A program made the translations under genes and the position numbers. Below the pieces are notes generated by a model. The model ran no database searches. It was not told the origin of the DNA and saw only the letters and a list, made by a program, of their open reading frames with translations. Below, one piece after another: positions 21,283 to 33,600 of a DNA stretch of 64,000 nt. This DNA is from Callorhinus ursinus (lineage: Eukaryota > Chordata > Mammalia > Carnivora > Otariidae), in NCBI RefSeq assembly GCF_003265705.1, contig NW_020312966.1, forward strand, positions 20,769,436-20,833,435, read 5' to 3'. Positions within the stretch are counted from its first letter, which is position 1. Every line of letters begins with the position of its first letter.

Positions 21283-23570
21283 TCTTGACATAGAAGAAAG
21301 ACTAACTTCATTTAATTCAGAGAATGTTCAACAAGATGAAAGTCTAGAAAGCTTGGGTCCTCAACTTTATAGTATATTATCTTTCACTTGTTTAAAATGA
21401 TTTTAGGCTTTCATCGTGTGAAAAGGAGCACCACCACACGTAAAACTAACTCTCTTACCAGATTGGCAAATAGAGTGTGCTGGGGACCTCTGGCGTTAGG
21501 AGGCCTTTCCGGGGTCCCTGAGAGAGCAGGCCAGCACACAAGGGCTTAGATGTTAGAATAGTAAGAATAACAAAGCCTAACTTACAACTCTGTTTCCACT
21601 GTCCATTCACGGGAGCCTTGAAAGTTATATTAAACCAAGCTTTTCAGTTAGCGCAGCCAAGACCACCCTCTCTTCCTTTGGTCATGTTGGATTCTGTCTC
21701 TACTTTGATTTGAGAGGAAGCTAATTATGGGTTGATTTTTGGAAAGAATGATTAATAATCACTTCCATTTGGTGGAGTGTAATCTGTGGAGCCAACATTA
21801 ATGTTTTTACGACCTTATGAACAACATAAGGAAGAAGGAAAAAAAGAAAACCCTGTATACTCTTGCAACAAGCTATAAAATATTATTTAATCTTGAATAA
21901 TTAAACAAAAACATTTTTACTCACATAATGTTACAATCATACTGCTAATACCAGCTTAATACTTACTTTTAAACTAATTCATTTTCTCATTTGTGGCAAT
22001 CGAGAAAGGTTTATTAAATCTAATGACTGTTTTAGGATTATGTAGGGGAGAAGCATGTTCTAATTACAGGGATGGATAAAAGCAAATTAATTAACCAAAA
22101 ACGTGTATTTCCTTCCTCATAGAAGTCTGGTCAGCTATATCCGAGATGAACTTGGGTTACCTAGCTCCTGAGTTTTTTAATCATGTTCTTAGATTGCATT
22201 TTTTACACCATCTGTACCATTAACATGACTGTAATTTCTGTCACAGTTGGAAGCTTCGGTTAATAAATGTTTTGTTTTGGAGGGGGTTGGGAAGGCACAC
22301 AAGAAGATGGGAGTGTTTGTGAATGAACCAAAGAAGGAGACTCTGCCTTCACTGAGGGGCCATGAAGGGAAATGTTGGACTTCCACAGCTGGGAACTTCC
22401 CTGCCCCATCTCATAGCTACAATTACTTGGGAAAATAGTCTTAATTCATCCTTAAAAAAAAAAAATCTGATCTAATAGAAAGCACAGCCATCAGCTGGTC
22501 AAAAATCTAAGTAGCCTCCTTCATATACAATAGAATATTTACAGAAGAATATATCATTATTTTATAAAACTCATACATTTATTTTTCAATGTTTTGTAGG
22601 TCTTCAACAGAGCACATGGAAATAGCTTTTAGTTCCAAATAAATTGTTTTATCCTTTTAAAAAAAAATACAGGTTTTCAGGATATGCTTTCCTTTTTTTT
22701 GCTAGTAGCCACTAGCAAAAAAGCAGGCTTTTTAAAAGCATACTGATTATGTTTTCAAATTTTGAGAGAATGATCAGCATTTTTAAAGCATCTGATTGTA
22801 ATTTCAAAAGAGTTGTGGTATCCTGATAAAAAGTCCATAGGAGTAGATAATAAAATGGAGGGGGGTGGTGAGCAGGCAGGACACAATGCTAGCTGCAAAC
22901 TATTAACCAAAAAAACCATACACATACTTTTCAGAAAGAAAAAAAAATTATTCATGACTAAAAAAATTAAAAACTATATGAGGTGAAGACTGAATTTTTG
23001 AAGTCCCAGGATCCTAGGATGAGCTTCTGCATCTGGAATCATGAGACACTTTGGCTTTAGTATCATGAAGGGAATATCAGTATATATGTGCCTCTGCTGT
23101 ATGCTGGGTGCTTAGAGATACAAATGATTAAGACAGATTAATCTTGAGATAAAAGAGTAAGCCTCCCTCAAAGAATTGAGGCATCAGTAAGCATGTGGGG
23201 GACGAGGAGTTGCAGCAAAATAGAAAAGGTAGAAATAGAAAACATTTTCTAAAAGGGGAACTCCTATAAGAAAATTCCTTTAGTAGACAATGGAAATAGG
23301 ACTCCACTTGTCTGCTTGCAATAAGTTGTATCTAGTGGTCTTTTGACATTTGCTGGCCTTAAAGCCTTTGTAAAACCTCAAATTCCCACACAACCTTATG
23401 GCTTATAGTGCTAGCCCTAAATTATGCTAATCAAAGGAACTGAGCATTTAGAGTGGCACCTTCCAGCCTTTCTGAAGGTGACTGTGAACACAGAGAGTAA
23501 AGAAGCCATGTGAAGATGTAAATAAACACTGGGAAGTTGGCTAAATTCACTCTATAAATGGGTCCATCCC
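21283..23570. other. Unique AT-rich non-coding sequence
   Basis: No gene. 21640-21830 has conserved-looking homeodomain-type cores (GCTAATTATGG, GATTAATAATC) and 22180-22440 is smoothly unique. A 12-bp perfect inverted repeat lies at 22695-22722. Confidence 0.35.
22695..22722. repeat. Perfect 12-bp inverted repeat, 4-nt loop
   Basis: The left arm is TTTTTTGCTAGT, the loop AGCC and the right arm ACTAGCAAAAAA. Half of each arm is a homopolymer, so only the six-base GCTAGT/ACTAGC core is informative. Confidence 0.9.
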
Positions 23571-23769
23571 GGGGCGCCTGGGGGCTCAATCAGTTAAGCG
23601 TCTGCCTTGGGCTCAGGTCATGATCCTGGAGTCCCGGGATCGAGTCCCGAGTTGGGCTCCCTGCTCAGCGGGGAGTCTGCTTCTCCCTCTCCCTCTGTCC
23701 CTGAACCCTGCTTGTGCTCTCTCTTGCCTCTCTCTCTCTGCCAAATAAATAAAATCTTTAAAAATAAAT
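23571..23769 (+). mobile_element. SINEC carnivore SINE
   Basis: Full-length sense copy starting 'ggggcgcctgggggctcaat' with a CT-rich body and an AATAAA-rich tail. A 15-bp duplication with one mismatch (AAATGGGTC[C/T... shift]ATCCC type) flanks it at 23556-23570 and 23770-23784. Predicted frame 23618-23872 (-) is read-through. Confidence 0.96.
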
Positions 23770-23784
23770 AAATGGGTCTATCCC

Positions 23785-25369
23785 ACCCACCAATCCTGAA
23801 GTCATTTGGGAATTCCAAACTGTGCATCTCTAAAATAGCAAACAGACATAGGCCCTGAACACCCCAGTTCAAGTGAGTAGCAAGGATCTAAAGAATTTCT
23901 GCATTTACCTCACATTTACCAAACAGCACACACTTCCAGGAGCAAGAAAGAAATGGGTGTGCGGTGTTTTTAGCAAGGTGTACCTTACTTGCCGTGCTGT
24001 AGGTGCCGGTGATTCCTGAGAGAGCGCCTGGGACAAGCTTGCTCTCCTGGCCTCTGGTTCAGGACCGTGCTTTTGGCAGCACGGTCTTTTTTACACAATT
24101 CCACCACCAAAGAGAACAGTTCACATACAAAGTTCACTGTACTGAACGTTCTGCTATATTATAACTAAGTCTTCACCTTGGGAACAAAACCTAGTCAGGG
24201 TCGTGAGGGTAAGTATGGCCCAAGCCTCCACAAAATTTGCTTGAAACATGGCTCCTCCGGTCAGTTAGCCCGGCCCTCTTATCAGTAAAACCAGTGACCT
24301 TGGAATTGATCAGATTAAGCATTCAAGTCCACTTAATATTTAAAGCACTTTCCGATAATTGCCACAAAGTCTTATTAAATACAGCAAGGTTGTCCTATCA
24401 GCTCCTTCCTGACAGGCTTTCCACATTCCACTGCGGCTTTTTAACTTACTCTTCACCAGACTGAAATCAGAGTAATGAAAACAGTCAAACTGCTCATAAA
24501 ATGTCACATTACTATGAGAGCACACATTATTTCTACAGATATTTTCTGTCAGTCACTAGATCTCTACTCAAATGACAGCCGAGCCTGCCTGGAACATGCT
24601 TTCAAAATGACAATCCTGTACTGTAAAGACTACTTCAGCAGTAAAATTTACTGATCTGTCCCTTTGATCTCAGCCCACAAAAGATACCAAATGTTACTCA
24701 GGAATAAATAAAACATTTATAGAAAAGGGGAGAAAAGGTTATATGCTTCATTTTGCTTATCAATGTCATTTCCAAGCCAACAATTTTATTAGGGGTAGGG
24801 TGACATGCTATTTTTAGTTTGTGGGGGAGAAATGTGACATTTAGAACAAATGTCATAGCATTTCTTCAATAAAAATCCATGCTGTCAGCCGCCTAGCTCT
24901 GGAGAATTACAGAAAAGCTGTGTTGAATCACAAGAGAAGCAACAATCACTTGACTTGTAGTTTAACCCCCTCAGACCCAGCCTCGGCGGGGATGGACAGC
25001 AGGAACCGTGGTTGTTGGTCGCGTAGCTCCAGGAAGCGGCCTGTATTTGCACAGAGTAGTTCTTAAAATAACCCATCCCGTCCACCTAAGAAATGACCCG
25101 GTGCTCAGCCAAAGCTCCGTGACCTGTTTTGTTTGGTGAACCTCTCAGAGAAATGGTTTCTTCACAAACAAGAGAAGAACTCCCAATACTTACTAAAAAT
25201 AACTCTTCCACTATGAAGGCCAGAAAATGGCTTTATTGACTAGAAGCCACGAAAGAAACACTAAAAAACAGTAGCAGGGAGAATGATTAAAATGGAGTGT
25301 AGGAAGAAAGAACGGGCTATGAATATGGTTCTTGTGGGACGTTTGGCCCTTATCTGCCCCACTTGGTTT
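23785..25369. other. Unique non-coding sequence with one short hairpin
   Basis: No gene or repeat recognised. At 24061-24088 an 8-bp perfect stem (GACCGTGC/GCACGGTC, loop TTTTGGCA) extends by an A-T pair and a G-T wobble and is followed by a T run. Confidence 0.4.
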
Positions 25370-25510
25370 GGCGTCCGTTCACGCTCTACCATGAAATCTC
25401 CCTGGGTTGTTATTTAACTTTTCAGGGACAAGAGCCGTATCTTAACATTTCTCCCAATTCCCCACGGTGCCTAGCACAGTTCTTGATAAAACGACTGAAC
25501 AATTAAAGCA
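25370..25510 (+). mobile_element. L2 LINE 3' fragment
   Basis: 'cagggacaagagccgtatctt', 'ccccacggtgcctagcacag' and 'ttcttgataaaacgactgaa' follow the L2 3' end order ('gcagggaccgtgtct', 'ccccagtgcctagcacag', 'ctcaataaatattt'). Confidence 0.6.
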
Positions 25511-25697
25511 TTGGTTTGGGAAATATGGTTCATATCTTCTTTTTTTTCCTTAACTTTCTAGCCCTCCCCAGCATGCCACCCCCACCCCAGACACACCCGA
25601 GGATTCTTTTCAGCCTTGGCCTTTTTCTAGGCTGCATCCCGCTCACTCCACCCTTACTCCGATGGAGTAGTGGTAACGGTCTGCTGGCAATTAGTGC

Positions 25698-25733
25698 TGG
25701 CCATCCCCATGCACTTCCAGATGGGGATGGCCA
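25698..25733. repeat. Perfect 13-bp inverted repeat, 10-nt loop
   Basis: The arms are TGGCCATCCCCAT (25698-25710) and ATGGGGATGGCCA (25721-25733), with loop GCACTTCCAG. All 13 positions pair and the sequence is not low complexity. A T run follows the right arm. The stem is too short for a normal microRNA precursor. Its function is unknown. Confidence 0.9.
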
Positions 25734-26067
25734 TTTTTGTTAAGGGAGAAGATGAAGACATCTGTGACCTTTTCTTTTTGAAGTTCTTTTCCTTCCCCCT
25801 TGCATACACGTGGAGTGCTTCATGCATGATCTTTTTCTTTCCTTCCTTTCCCGGAAAAGGTTCCTGTATTCCTTGACAAAGCTCTTGTCTCTCTTTCTGG
25901 GGACTCCTTCCTTTTGGCTTCCAGATGAGCAGTCATAGCCTCCAGTTTAACCTGCTGCCTTCTCTAATTCCACTAAATTGCTATATAGGAACGGAGCACT
26001 CAGTAGGTACCAGGCATTGAGCCAGGTCAGAAGGGTATACGGTTGAATAAGAGTCCGTCCTCTTAAA
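25734..26067. other. Unique sequence with an ancient-repeat trace at its end
   Basis: 'gcactcagtaggtaccaggc' and 'attgagccaggtcag' near 25998-26030 resemble the common mammalian repeat phrase 'cactatgtgccaggcactgtgctagg'. The rest is unclassified. Confidence 0.35.
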
Positions 26068-26080
26068 CAGCTCACAACTG

Positions 26081-26282
26081 GGGCGCCTGGGTGGCTCAGA
26101 TGGTTAAGCGTCTGCCTTTGGCTCAGGTCATGATCCCAGGGTCCTGGGATTGAGTCCCGCATCGGGCTCCCTGCTCCTTGGGAGCCTGCTTCTCCCCCTG
26201 CTTCTCTCTCTCTCTCTCTCTCCCTCCCCACCTCTGTCGCTCATGAATAAATAAATAAAATCTTTAAAAAAAAAAAAAAAGG
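26081..26282 (+). mobile_element. SINEC carnivore SINE, young
   Basis: Full-length sense copy with an intact head, CT-rich body containing a (TC)n run and a 16-base A tail. A 13-bp perfect duplication CAGCTCACAACTG flanks it (26068-26080 and 26283-26295). Confidence 0.97.
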
Positions 26283-26424
26283 CAGCTCACAACTGCATAC
26301 TCAACCACAGACGTTCATCCCGCAAGCACTGCCTGAGTAAATTCAAGGGACACGGTGACTACTGATGGCAGGCCTTGCGCTCAGGGAGCACCTAGGGTAC
26401 ACTGTTCCTCGAGCCTGTACCTGT

Positions 26425-26700
26425 AGTACCTCTCATTTTGAACTTGTACTCATTTCCTGCTCAAAATTACGAAGTAGTTTTATATATATATATATATAAA
26501 ACGCTTAATGCAATTTTTCTTCACTCACTGTGAAACCATTTTGGAGGCAAAGACTGTCTCTCAAAAACTGAATTACTTTTTATATCTCGTGGTCATTGCC
26601 CAACACAGTGCCCTAAACACAGGGCATCTCGTGCAGCCACCCGGGCTGGGTGCTGCTCAGCTCCGGGGGGTATCAATCACATCTCAATCCAGGTAGCCTT
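26425..26700 (+). mobile_element. L2 LINE 3' fragment
   Basis: 'ttggaggcaaagactgtctctc', 'cattgcccaacacagtgccc' and 'taaacacagggcatctcgtg' recall the L2 3' end. A (TA)n tract of about nine units (26481-26498) lies in the left part. Confidence 0.5.
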
Positions 26701-27779
26701 GCACTGGTGCTCAAGAAGTATTTTTGTTTGAGTCTTATGATACCAGCAATTTGAGAAACATCGTTTCATTTTCTGAAATTTATTTTTAACCCCATACTGC
26801 TACTCTTTTGAATCCCTTCTAGTACATAAAGCCATGTGAATAATTCAGAGGTAGGTTCAGAAGTAGGTGATGTTTTGAAAATTCATTTTCATATGAATTA
26901 AATACATATGATTTAGTAATTTGTATATGCCCCCAATTATATTGCTAACCCGTTTTTTCTAATAGTGTTTTGACATGACTTTTTAACATTTGTTAAGTAT
27001 ATTGACAACCTCATTGGCAGGGTGGAGGTATGTGATTTCTTTTTATCGTCAAGCATTGTCATTTCTAACCACGGAGTCTCAAATACAAAGAAAAATAATT
27101 GCTCCCATATGGATTTATTTAAGACTTTAATGAATTAACCTGATGTCATTTGAACTTGGATTGCCTCTGTCTCTATTCTGATAAGTCAGTGAACATATGC
27201 CAGATTTGTTCTATTATGGCAGCTGCGTAATCATCAATAGCAATATTTTCTGCTAACCAGAATATAGGATGTCTCACCTCCATCCTTGTGTGCACGTATG
27301 GGGGGAGGGGTATTATCATTCATTCTCTCAGCTGCCAGCAGAATTCCTCTTAGGCAAGGAAGCCGCCTAGTTTAGGAAACCGTCTTGATAAACAGTTTAA
27401 TGGACACAGTGAGAACCTGAGGCCGAGTTAGAAGGAAGTGAGAGCTAACTGCTCTTCAGTAGAAAACTACAGGGACTCTTTCTCTCATTGTAAATGAGAG
27501 AAAGTGATAAAAGAGGAAGAAATAGTGGGGGAAGAACTAATATTCAGTTTGAGGGCATTTTTTTCTCCCGTGTGCACTTCCCCACAAAACTAAGGCAGAG
27601 GACCAGAAATCGGGAGCTAGATATGATCTTGAGAATACAAGTCCCCTTCCCCTTGATGTTTGAAGTCATTTGGGGAAGGGCACTGAGCTTTTTGCATAAG
27701 ACAAAGTGCAGGAGGTTGGAGCCTAGATCTAACAGGGCAGTGGGACCCCAGATGCCATCTGAGTTTCATGCATATTCAT
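26701..27779. other. Unique AT-rich non-coding sequence
   Basis: A 106-codon frame at 27494-27814 (+) has no domain and runs into a MIR, so it is treated as chance. No repeat recognised before that. Confidence 0.35.
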
Positions 27780-27965
27780 GTCTAGGTTTAATTCCCAGCT
27801 CTGCCTTTTACTAGCTAAATACTTTTGGAAACGATACTTAATTTTTCTGCGTCTAAGTTTCCTCATCCATAAAAGAGAAATAATAAAAATACATTTTTCC
27901 ACTGGGTTCTCTTAATGATGAAACTAATACATGTGAAGAGATCAGAGAAATACCTTCCATGGTAA
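27780..27965 (+). mobile_element. MIR SINE
   Basis: 'ctaggtttaattcccagctc', 'tgccttttactagctaaat', 'cgtctaagtttcctcatcc', 'ataaaagagaaataataa' and 'ttaatgatgaaactaatac' match the sense MIR order well. Confidence 0.8.
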
Positions 27966-29069
27966 GCACGGATCAATGGCCCATGTATCACCCACACTCG
28001 TGCAGAAACGCGTGTGATGGAAGACTTGGGTTTGCTTTTTATGTTTTAAAGTTAGTTACAAAGAAGTTACCACATATAAAACCATTGTAAGGGATCACGT
28101 GTGATTCAATATCCCCTCTCTCTAAGCCCTACAATTCTCCTTTTACTTTGCAAAGTGTCTTATACCTCAAACAAATCAAATGGTGAATGATTTATTATCT
28201 TTGTACCAATATGATTGTGTATTTAAAAAGACCAGAATATTCTCAGAGTCTTGATATATTTTCCAGTCCTAATTACATTTGCTCTTTGGGAGAAAAAGTT
28301 GTGCTCTGTTTCTAAAGCAGTGGTGTACCCAGGACCCATTGGACGTCGTCTTTAAAGTTTTAATTGTTTGGCTCTTATCTACGTGAAATGGAAAAGCAGT
28401 GTGCTTCGTAGAAGTTGTTAGCTTCAGTGGTTGCTAAATGCTATGCGTGTAAAATATTAAAATGCAGGAATCATGAAGTTATTTTGAGACTATAATTACT
28501 GTGTGCTCTGCCTGCTTCCTTTTAAAACCTTTAGGCTATTTGCTGCTGACCAGTTTGGTTAGCCGCTTATGTTCATGAGCATTGTTTGCCGTATTGATTA
28601 CAATGTATCTAGAAACTTAGTTCTAAATAAAACGATAATTCAGATCTACATAATCTTCTAGAAAAACACTTTCCCCCAAGTAATTTGCCTTTTGTGGTCT
28701 ACTTTTTCTCCAGAATTATCCTGTTTTTAATCAGTGTATATGTCGGGGGGTGGGATGCAGGAGTTAAGAAGCTGTTATATTTAGTAGTGGTTTCTTTTAT
28801 AGTTGTGGGGGGACTTTGGAAATAAAATATTTTGTTTTACCTCAGCTCATGCTAGAAATAAAAACAGAAAGCATGGGGAGATGAGGGGGATAGTTGTGGC
28901 GGCAGGAAGGGTGAGGAACTTGGTTTGAGGAGCTGCTGAGAAGCCTGACCCCGCCCAGGACACCCCGTCCATCCCAAGACTTTGAGTTCCTCCGCCGCTC
29001 ACCTTCCCAATCCAGCCCTTCTCCATTTTCATGACCTCCCACTTTTGTACTTTTTATAGTTTACTGTTA
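27966..29069. other. Unique AT-rich non-coding sequence
   Basis: No coding or repeat signature. 28490-28625 looks conserved (GCTATTTGCTGCTGACC, CCGTATTGATTACAATG) but this is untested. Confidence 0.35.
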
Positions 29070-29205
29070 CTCCTTCCTTCATTTTCTGTCCTGATATGTT
29101 GAAAGCTGTCTGAGACCAAGGATGGTGTCTATTTGCTGCATCCCCAGCACTTAGAACATTTAGAAGGCTAATGCACATTTGGTGAATGGATTAGTTGATT
29201 CACTT
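29070..29205 (+). mobile_element. L2 LINE 3' fragment
   Basis: 'gaaagctgtctgagaccaag', 'gatggtgtctatttgctgc', 'atccccagcacttagaacat' and 'tttggtgaatgga' follow the L2 3' end order. Confidence 0.75.
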
Positions 29206-29369
29206 ATAAGTCACTTTGCAAGTGGCGATTATTCATTATGTTCAAGATATCCATTTCCCGTGCATTAGTACTTAATACATAAAATCTGTAAGGAGGGCAA
29301 CTGGACGGTATCTGAGCGTTCCAAAGGGACAGAGGAATATATTATAAAGAAACAATCACGAGTCTCGGT

Positions 29370-29945
29370 AAATATAAATCTGTGAGGATGTTCATCGCAG
29401 AACTGTTTATAATAATAAAATATTATAAACAACCTAAATATCCAATACTGGGTGATGAGTTAAGTATGCTGTGTTCATGTGATATAATGTCACGCAGTCA
29501 CTGAAAATCACGTTGAAAAAGAATATTGAATGATGGGGGAAATGTTCATTGACATGTCAAAAATTGAAAAAGTGTTGGGGCACCTGGGTGGCTCAGTCAT
29601 TAAGCGTCTGCCTTTGGCTCAGGTCATGGTCCCAGGGTCCTGGGATCGAGCCCCCGCATCGAGCTCCCTGCTCAGCGGGAAGCCTGCTTCTCCCTCTCCC
29701 TCTCCCCCTGCTTGTGTTCCCTCTCTCGCTGTGTGTCTCTCTCTGTCAAATAAGTAAAATCTTAAAAAAAAAAAATTGAAAAAGTGTTAAAAGATAACAT
29801 ATATACATGATAGCAATTTTATAAAATAGTAATTATTATACATTTATTTATACATACATTATTATACACCACAATGTTAACAGTAGTTATCTGTAAGTGG
29901 CATTTTATTTCTGTGTGTGCACCCTTCTATATATATTTTTTAATT
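29370..29945 (+). mobile_element. Ancient L1 (L1M-type) 3' fragment, split by a SINE
   Basis: 'ggatgttcatcgcagaactg', 'tttataataataaaatatt', 'caacctaaatatccaatac' and 'gtgatgagttaagtatgctg' are decayed L1 ORF2-end/3'-UTR phrases. The element continues after the SINE at 29577-29770 with 'gataacatatatacatgat' and 'tctgtgtgtgcacccttc'. Frames are destroyed. Confidence 0.7.
29577..29770 (+). mobile_element. SINEC carnivore SINE inside an old L1
   Basis: Full-length sense copy. An 18-bp perfect duplication (AAAAATTGAAAAAGTGTT) flanks it at 29559-29576 and 29771-29788, though the left end of the second copy is confounded with the A tail. The frames at 29530-29779 are SINE read-through. Confidence 0.97.
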
Positions 29946-30394
29946 TCTAAAACATTGAAGGCTGTTGTAAACAAGTGAAGAAGAAATGGAAGTTTCCAGT
30001 GCCATTTGTAGAGTGGTGGGACAAGCCCGTGAGGAAGGAATGTGTGGGAAGGAAGAGAGAGATAGGTCAGCAAGAGGAGGAGCCACCAAGGCATCTGTGG
30101 GGTGGGAGTGATAGAATTCAAACCGCTGGAAAGGCTCAGAGCGATCACGTGACCCCGGGGGGCAAGATTGGTATGCCCGCCATTGTACCAAGCTGTTTGC
30201 CGTCAGTAGGAGACAGAACCCTGCATGCCCGGTAAGCTTGGACAAGGGCAAGGGTCTACTGTCTGCCTGGGTTGGTTTTTCGCCTAGGATTGAAACACAT
30301 TTTAGCCGTGCATTAATTTGGCTCTTAGTATGTGTTTATTGATTTCTTTTTCTGCACCTTGTTCTTTGTTTCTGCAGTGATATTTTGAAAGATG
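29946..30394. other. Unique non-coding sequence
   Basis: Overlapping frames of 73-103 codons on both strands lack ATG-started protein features. Includes a CACGTG-type 'gatcacgtgacc' near 30142. No repeat family recognised. Confidence 0.35.
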
Positions 30395-30640
30395 GTGGGT
30401 GGAGTGGAAAGAGATGGGCTCTTGATGTTGGCGGAATTCGGCAGCTAGGAGTTTGATCCCTGCTCTGGCACTTAAAAGCTCTGAGACGTTGGACAAATTT
30501 GCTTTGATGCTCTGAGACAGAAGTTGAAAATGAGACTAGTGACAGTCCCCTTGCAGGGTTTTAAACAAAATAAATGTGTAATAAAGTCACTAATTCAATA
30601 CCTTTCACAGTAAGGCAATAGACAGCCAATCAATGTTCGC
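30395..30640 (+). mobile_element. MIR SINE
   Basis: 'gtggagtggaaagagatggg', 'gctaggagtttgatccctgc', 'tctggcacttaaaagctctg', 'agacgttggacaaattt', 'tgcagggttttaaac' and 'cctttcacagtaaggcaat' match the sense MIR order from head to tail. Confidence 0.75.
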
Positions 30641-33600
30641 TGTGTTCTTAAGATGATCTTTTCTCATCGTTCCTGATTACACAGGCCCGGTGTATCTTAT
30701 AATTACAAAACCATATGCTTCTGTTGATGTCTTGTTTTTGTTTCTGTAAATTTTTTTACTTAAGTAATGCAAAGAAAAACGAAGGCAAGAGCTTCACCAG
30801 TAAAAAACAAGCTGCTTTGTTGGTTCTGAGTCATCCTGACCCAAATCAGGAGTTTGGTGGTACTTTTATTTCATTATGACATCTACCAGTCACCTAAACT
30901 GGCCTTATTGAAACAAAACAGTCTTTGAAAATGTGAGCACATCACTCAGCCTTGTTACGGGAAACTGGCAGACACCTGGCTGTGCCCAGAGGGACTGTGA
31001 TTGCACTTCTCACTCCAGAAGCAACATCCTTCTGTCGTGAATTAAATCTTCACAGTCAAAATCTGTGTCTGCATGTGCTTGTTTATTTGGAAAAGAAATG
31101 TTATTCAGAAGCATCTTATTTGTAATAGTTGTGGAGCCGTAGGATATTAAGTGAGCCTAACCGTCGGCGTAGTATGATTTCCCCGGGAAGAGCCCTCGTG
31201 AGCATTTGTTTCCTTCTGTTTTTACCATTGTTCCGGAGGCCAGCCGACGAGTCCTCCTGTGTACCTGTGTATAAATACGGTGTTTTACGTGTGTGTGTAG
31301 CACATAAGAATATTGCACCCATTCTATGTGTGGGTTGATGCAGGTTTCTGAGGCTATGCATGGGGGTGAACCAGCTTCTGTATATACAAGGAGGTTTCTT
31401 TTTTCTGGTTTCACCCAACCCGACATTATTCAGGAGTGAAATGCCCTTCTCTTATCTCACATCCCAAGCTGAGTTCAGCATCTGGAGAAGCTTAAGGACC
31501 CAGTACATCAAATTAGCCTGCTCAAACTGTTGTTTATTGTAGCCCATTTTGTCCTGTCAGCTCAGTGACAGAATGTCAAAGCTTTTCTTTCTGTTGCCTT
31601 CAGCTTTCAGCATCTGCAAGGATCTGATAATGCTAGTCTTGCTTTCCTGGGGTGGGCGGACTCACATGATGGTGATGAAGACTACAGGCCAGATATCTGC
31701 AGGCACTGGTTAACTTCTTTACTAAAGCTTGGGATGGGTTTCTGCCCTGCCGTTTCCCTTCCTGGAGCACAAACATACAGTCTGTTTTATGGATATGTGT
31801 TAGTTCCTTATCTATTTCCATGTTTCTTCTGTTGAGACTTGAGTAATCACAAGCAAATCATGTATGATGGTATTCATAGAAGTATTGACAGTTTAAGTCT
31901 GGAAACATAGTGTGAATTTCATCGCTAACTACAAATAACGTGGTCTATAATCTGAGTGATTCAATTTAGGTAAATAGAAATATTGCATCCTTTAAAACTC
32001 AGTCCAGAATAACTAAACATGCACATGAATCTCCCATTTAACTGTTTAAATCTTCAACTTCTAACCTTTATTTTTTCCAGTGAGAAACATAACGTGTACC
32101 TACTTATGTATTTTTAGCTTTCTATAATTATAGTCATATATATAATTGCATATGATTTTATCTTTCCAGGATAAAGTTTCATTGTGCCAAAAGATGCTCT
32201 CATTTTTAAGATACAGCACAACATCTCTTACCCAGATAAAGGACAATCCACCAATGAAAAACACCCTCTCCAACAACAGATAGCCACTCTTAACGGTGAC
32301 ACCTAATCCACTTAGTTACCACACAGTTGAGGTCCTGCCTCCTCTGTTTTGTGTCTGCAGTGTAGACCCCTGCCCCAGGCCGGAGGTGGAAATTCAAAAA
32401 TTTCCCTGTAGTTCCACCGAGCATGGATTGGGTTTGAGGTTATGTTTACATATACACAAGAGAGGGAAACCAGTGACTTCCTAGCTGCTCTTAAATAAAA
32501 CATCTTTGCAGTGAGGCCTGATTATTTTCCTGCCAGTGTACTTCTAGAGCAAGAAATGTAAAAACAAACAAACAAAACAAACAAAAAAACACTGTGATGC
32601 CACATGTATAGGATTTGTTCTTTGTGATTTGGGGTTACTGTTTGCTTTTGTCCAGTTGGGACAGTTTTCTGAGGAAGACTTTGCTTATTTCAGTGGTATG
32701 TATGTAGCATATTCGTGGCCTATACGTATTTTGACAGATCCACTTGAAACTAAACATACCTAGGTTGAAAGTGAAGGATCTCTAGGAACCTTTTGGCTTT
32801 CAAATGGTGTGTGAGCCTCCTACCTTTTTGTCTTCATTCTCTCTTTTGCTTTTTTGAAAGGGAAGATGATTTTTTATTCACTACAATTTTTGGACACATA
32901 TATATTTTCACTTAAACAAAGGCTAATTCGGTCAAGAAAATAGCTACTGGAAATTTAGAAAATGCAAATTAAAGGACAGTAAGAGTCGGTTTCGATACAG
33001 GAAGCCCCCTTTGTTGTCTGGCCGGGGGAGGTGCGGTGAAGGTAGGGTCAAGGTGTAAAGGGAGGATGACCTGGTGACACCAGCCCAATATTGCCTGTCA
33101 GCAGGGAGTAATTACCCTGCTCCTCAGAGTTAAAGACATTGTGGAAACCTTATATTATATGGGCCCATCTTCCTCAGGTACTTGACAAGGCTGTATTCCA
33201 CCCCCCCAAAGATACTGTATAAGATTGACATTATCAGAATGAAAATACTCTTGCTTGCAATATTTTCATAAACAGCGGCAGATAAGCAAAACCCATTTTC
33301 TAAGTAACAGTGACTTCCTGCTTCATTAAAAGATTATTTATATTCTGTAGTAAAACAGTATTGAGACTTTAGTTCCAACAAGCAAATTATATCTCTTTCC
33401 TATCAGTGTAACAGATAAACTGTTGGCAATAGTAAGGAGATGCCCACTGAACTGGGAATATACTGTTTTGAGAAAAAGAACTTTGTGGTGGGTTTTAATC
33501 ACTTTTTGCCTTCCAAGAGAACTTGCACTTAATATATTTATAGGCGCGATCTGTGTTTTAGATTTACAATGTTTCTGAATATATGTTTTTAAATGTATAC

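Noticed and set aside
21077..21400. 107-codon frame with a Tyr/Ile run
   Set aside because: Antisense read-through of an L1 and its TA microsatellite.
24061..24110. U6 snRNA-like 5' stem (GTGC...GGCAGCAC)
   Set aside because: No U6 sequence follows the stem.
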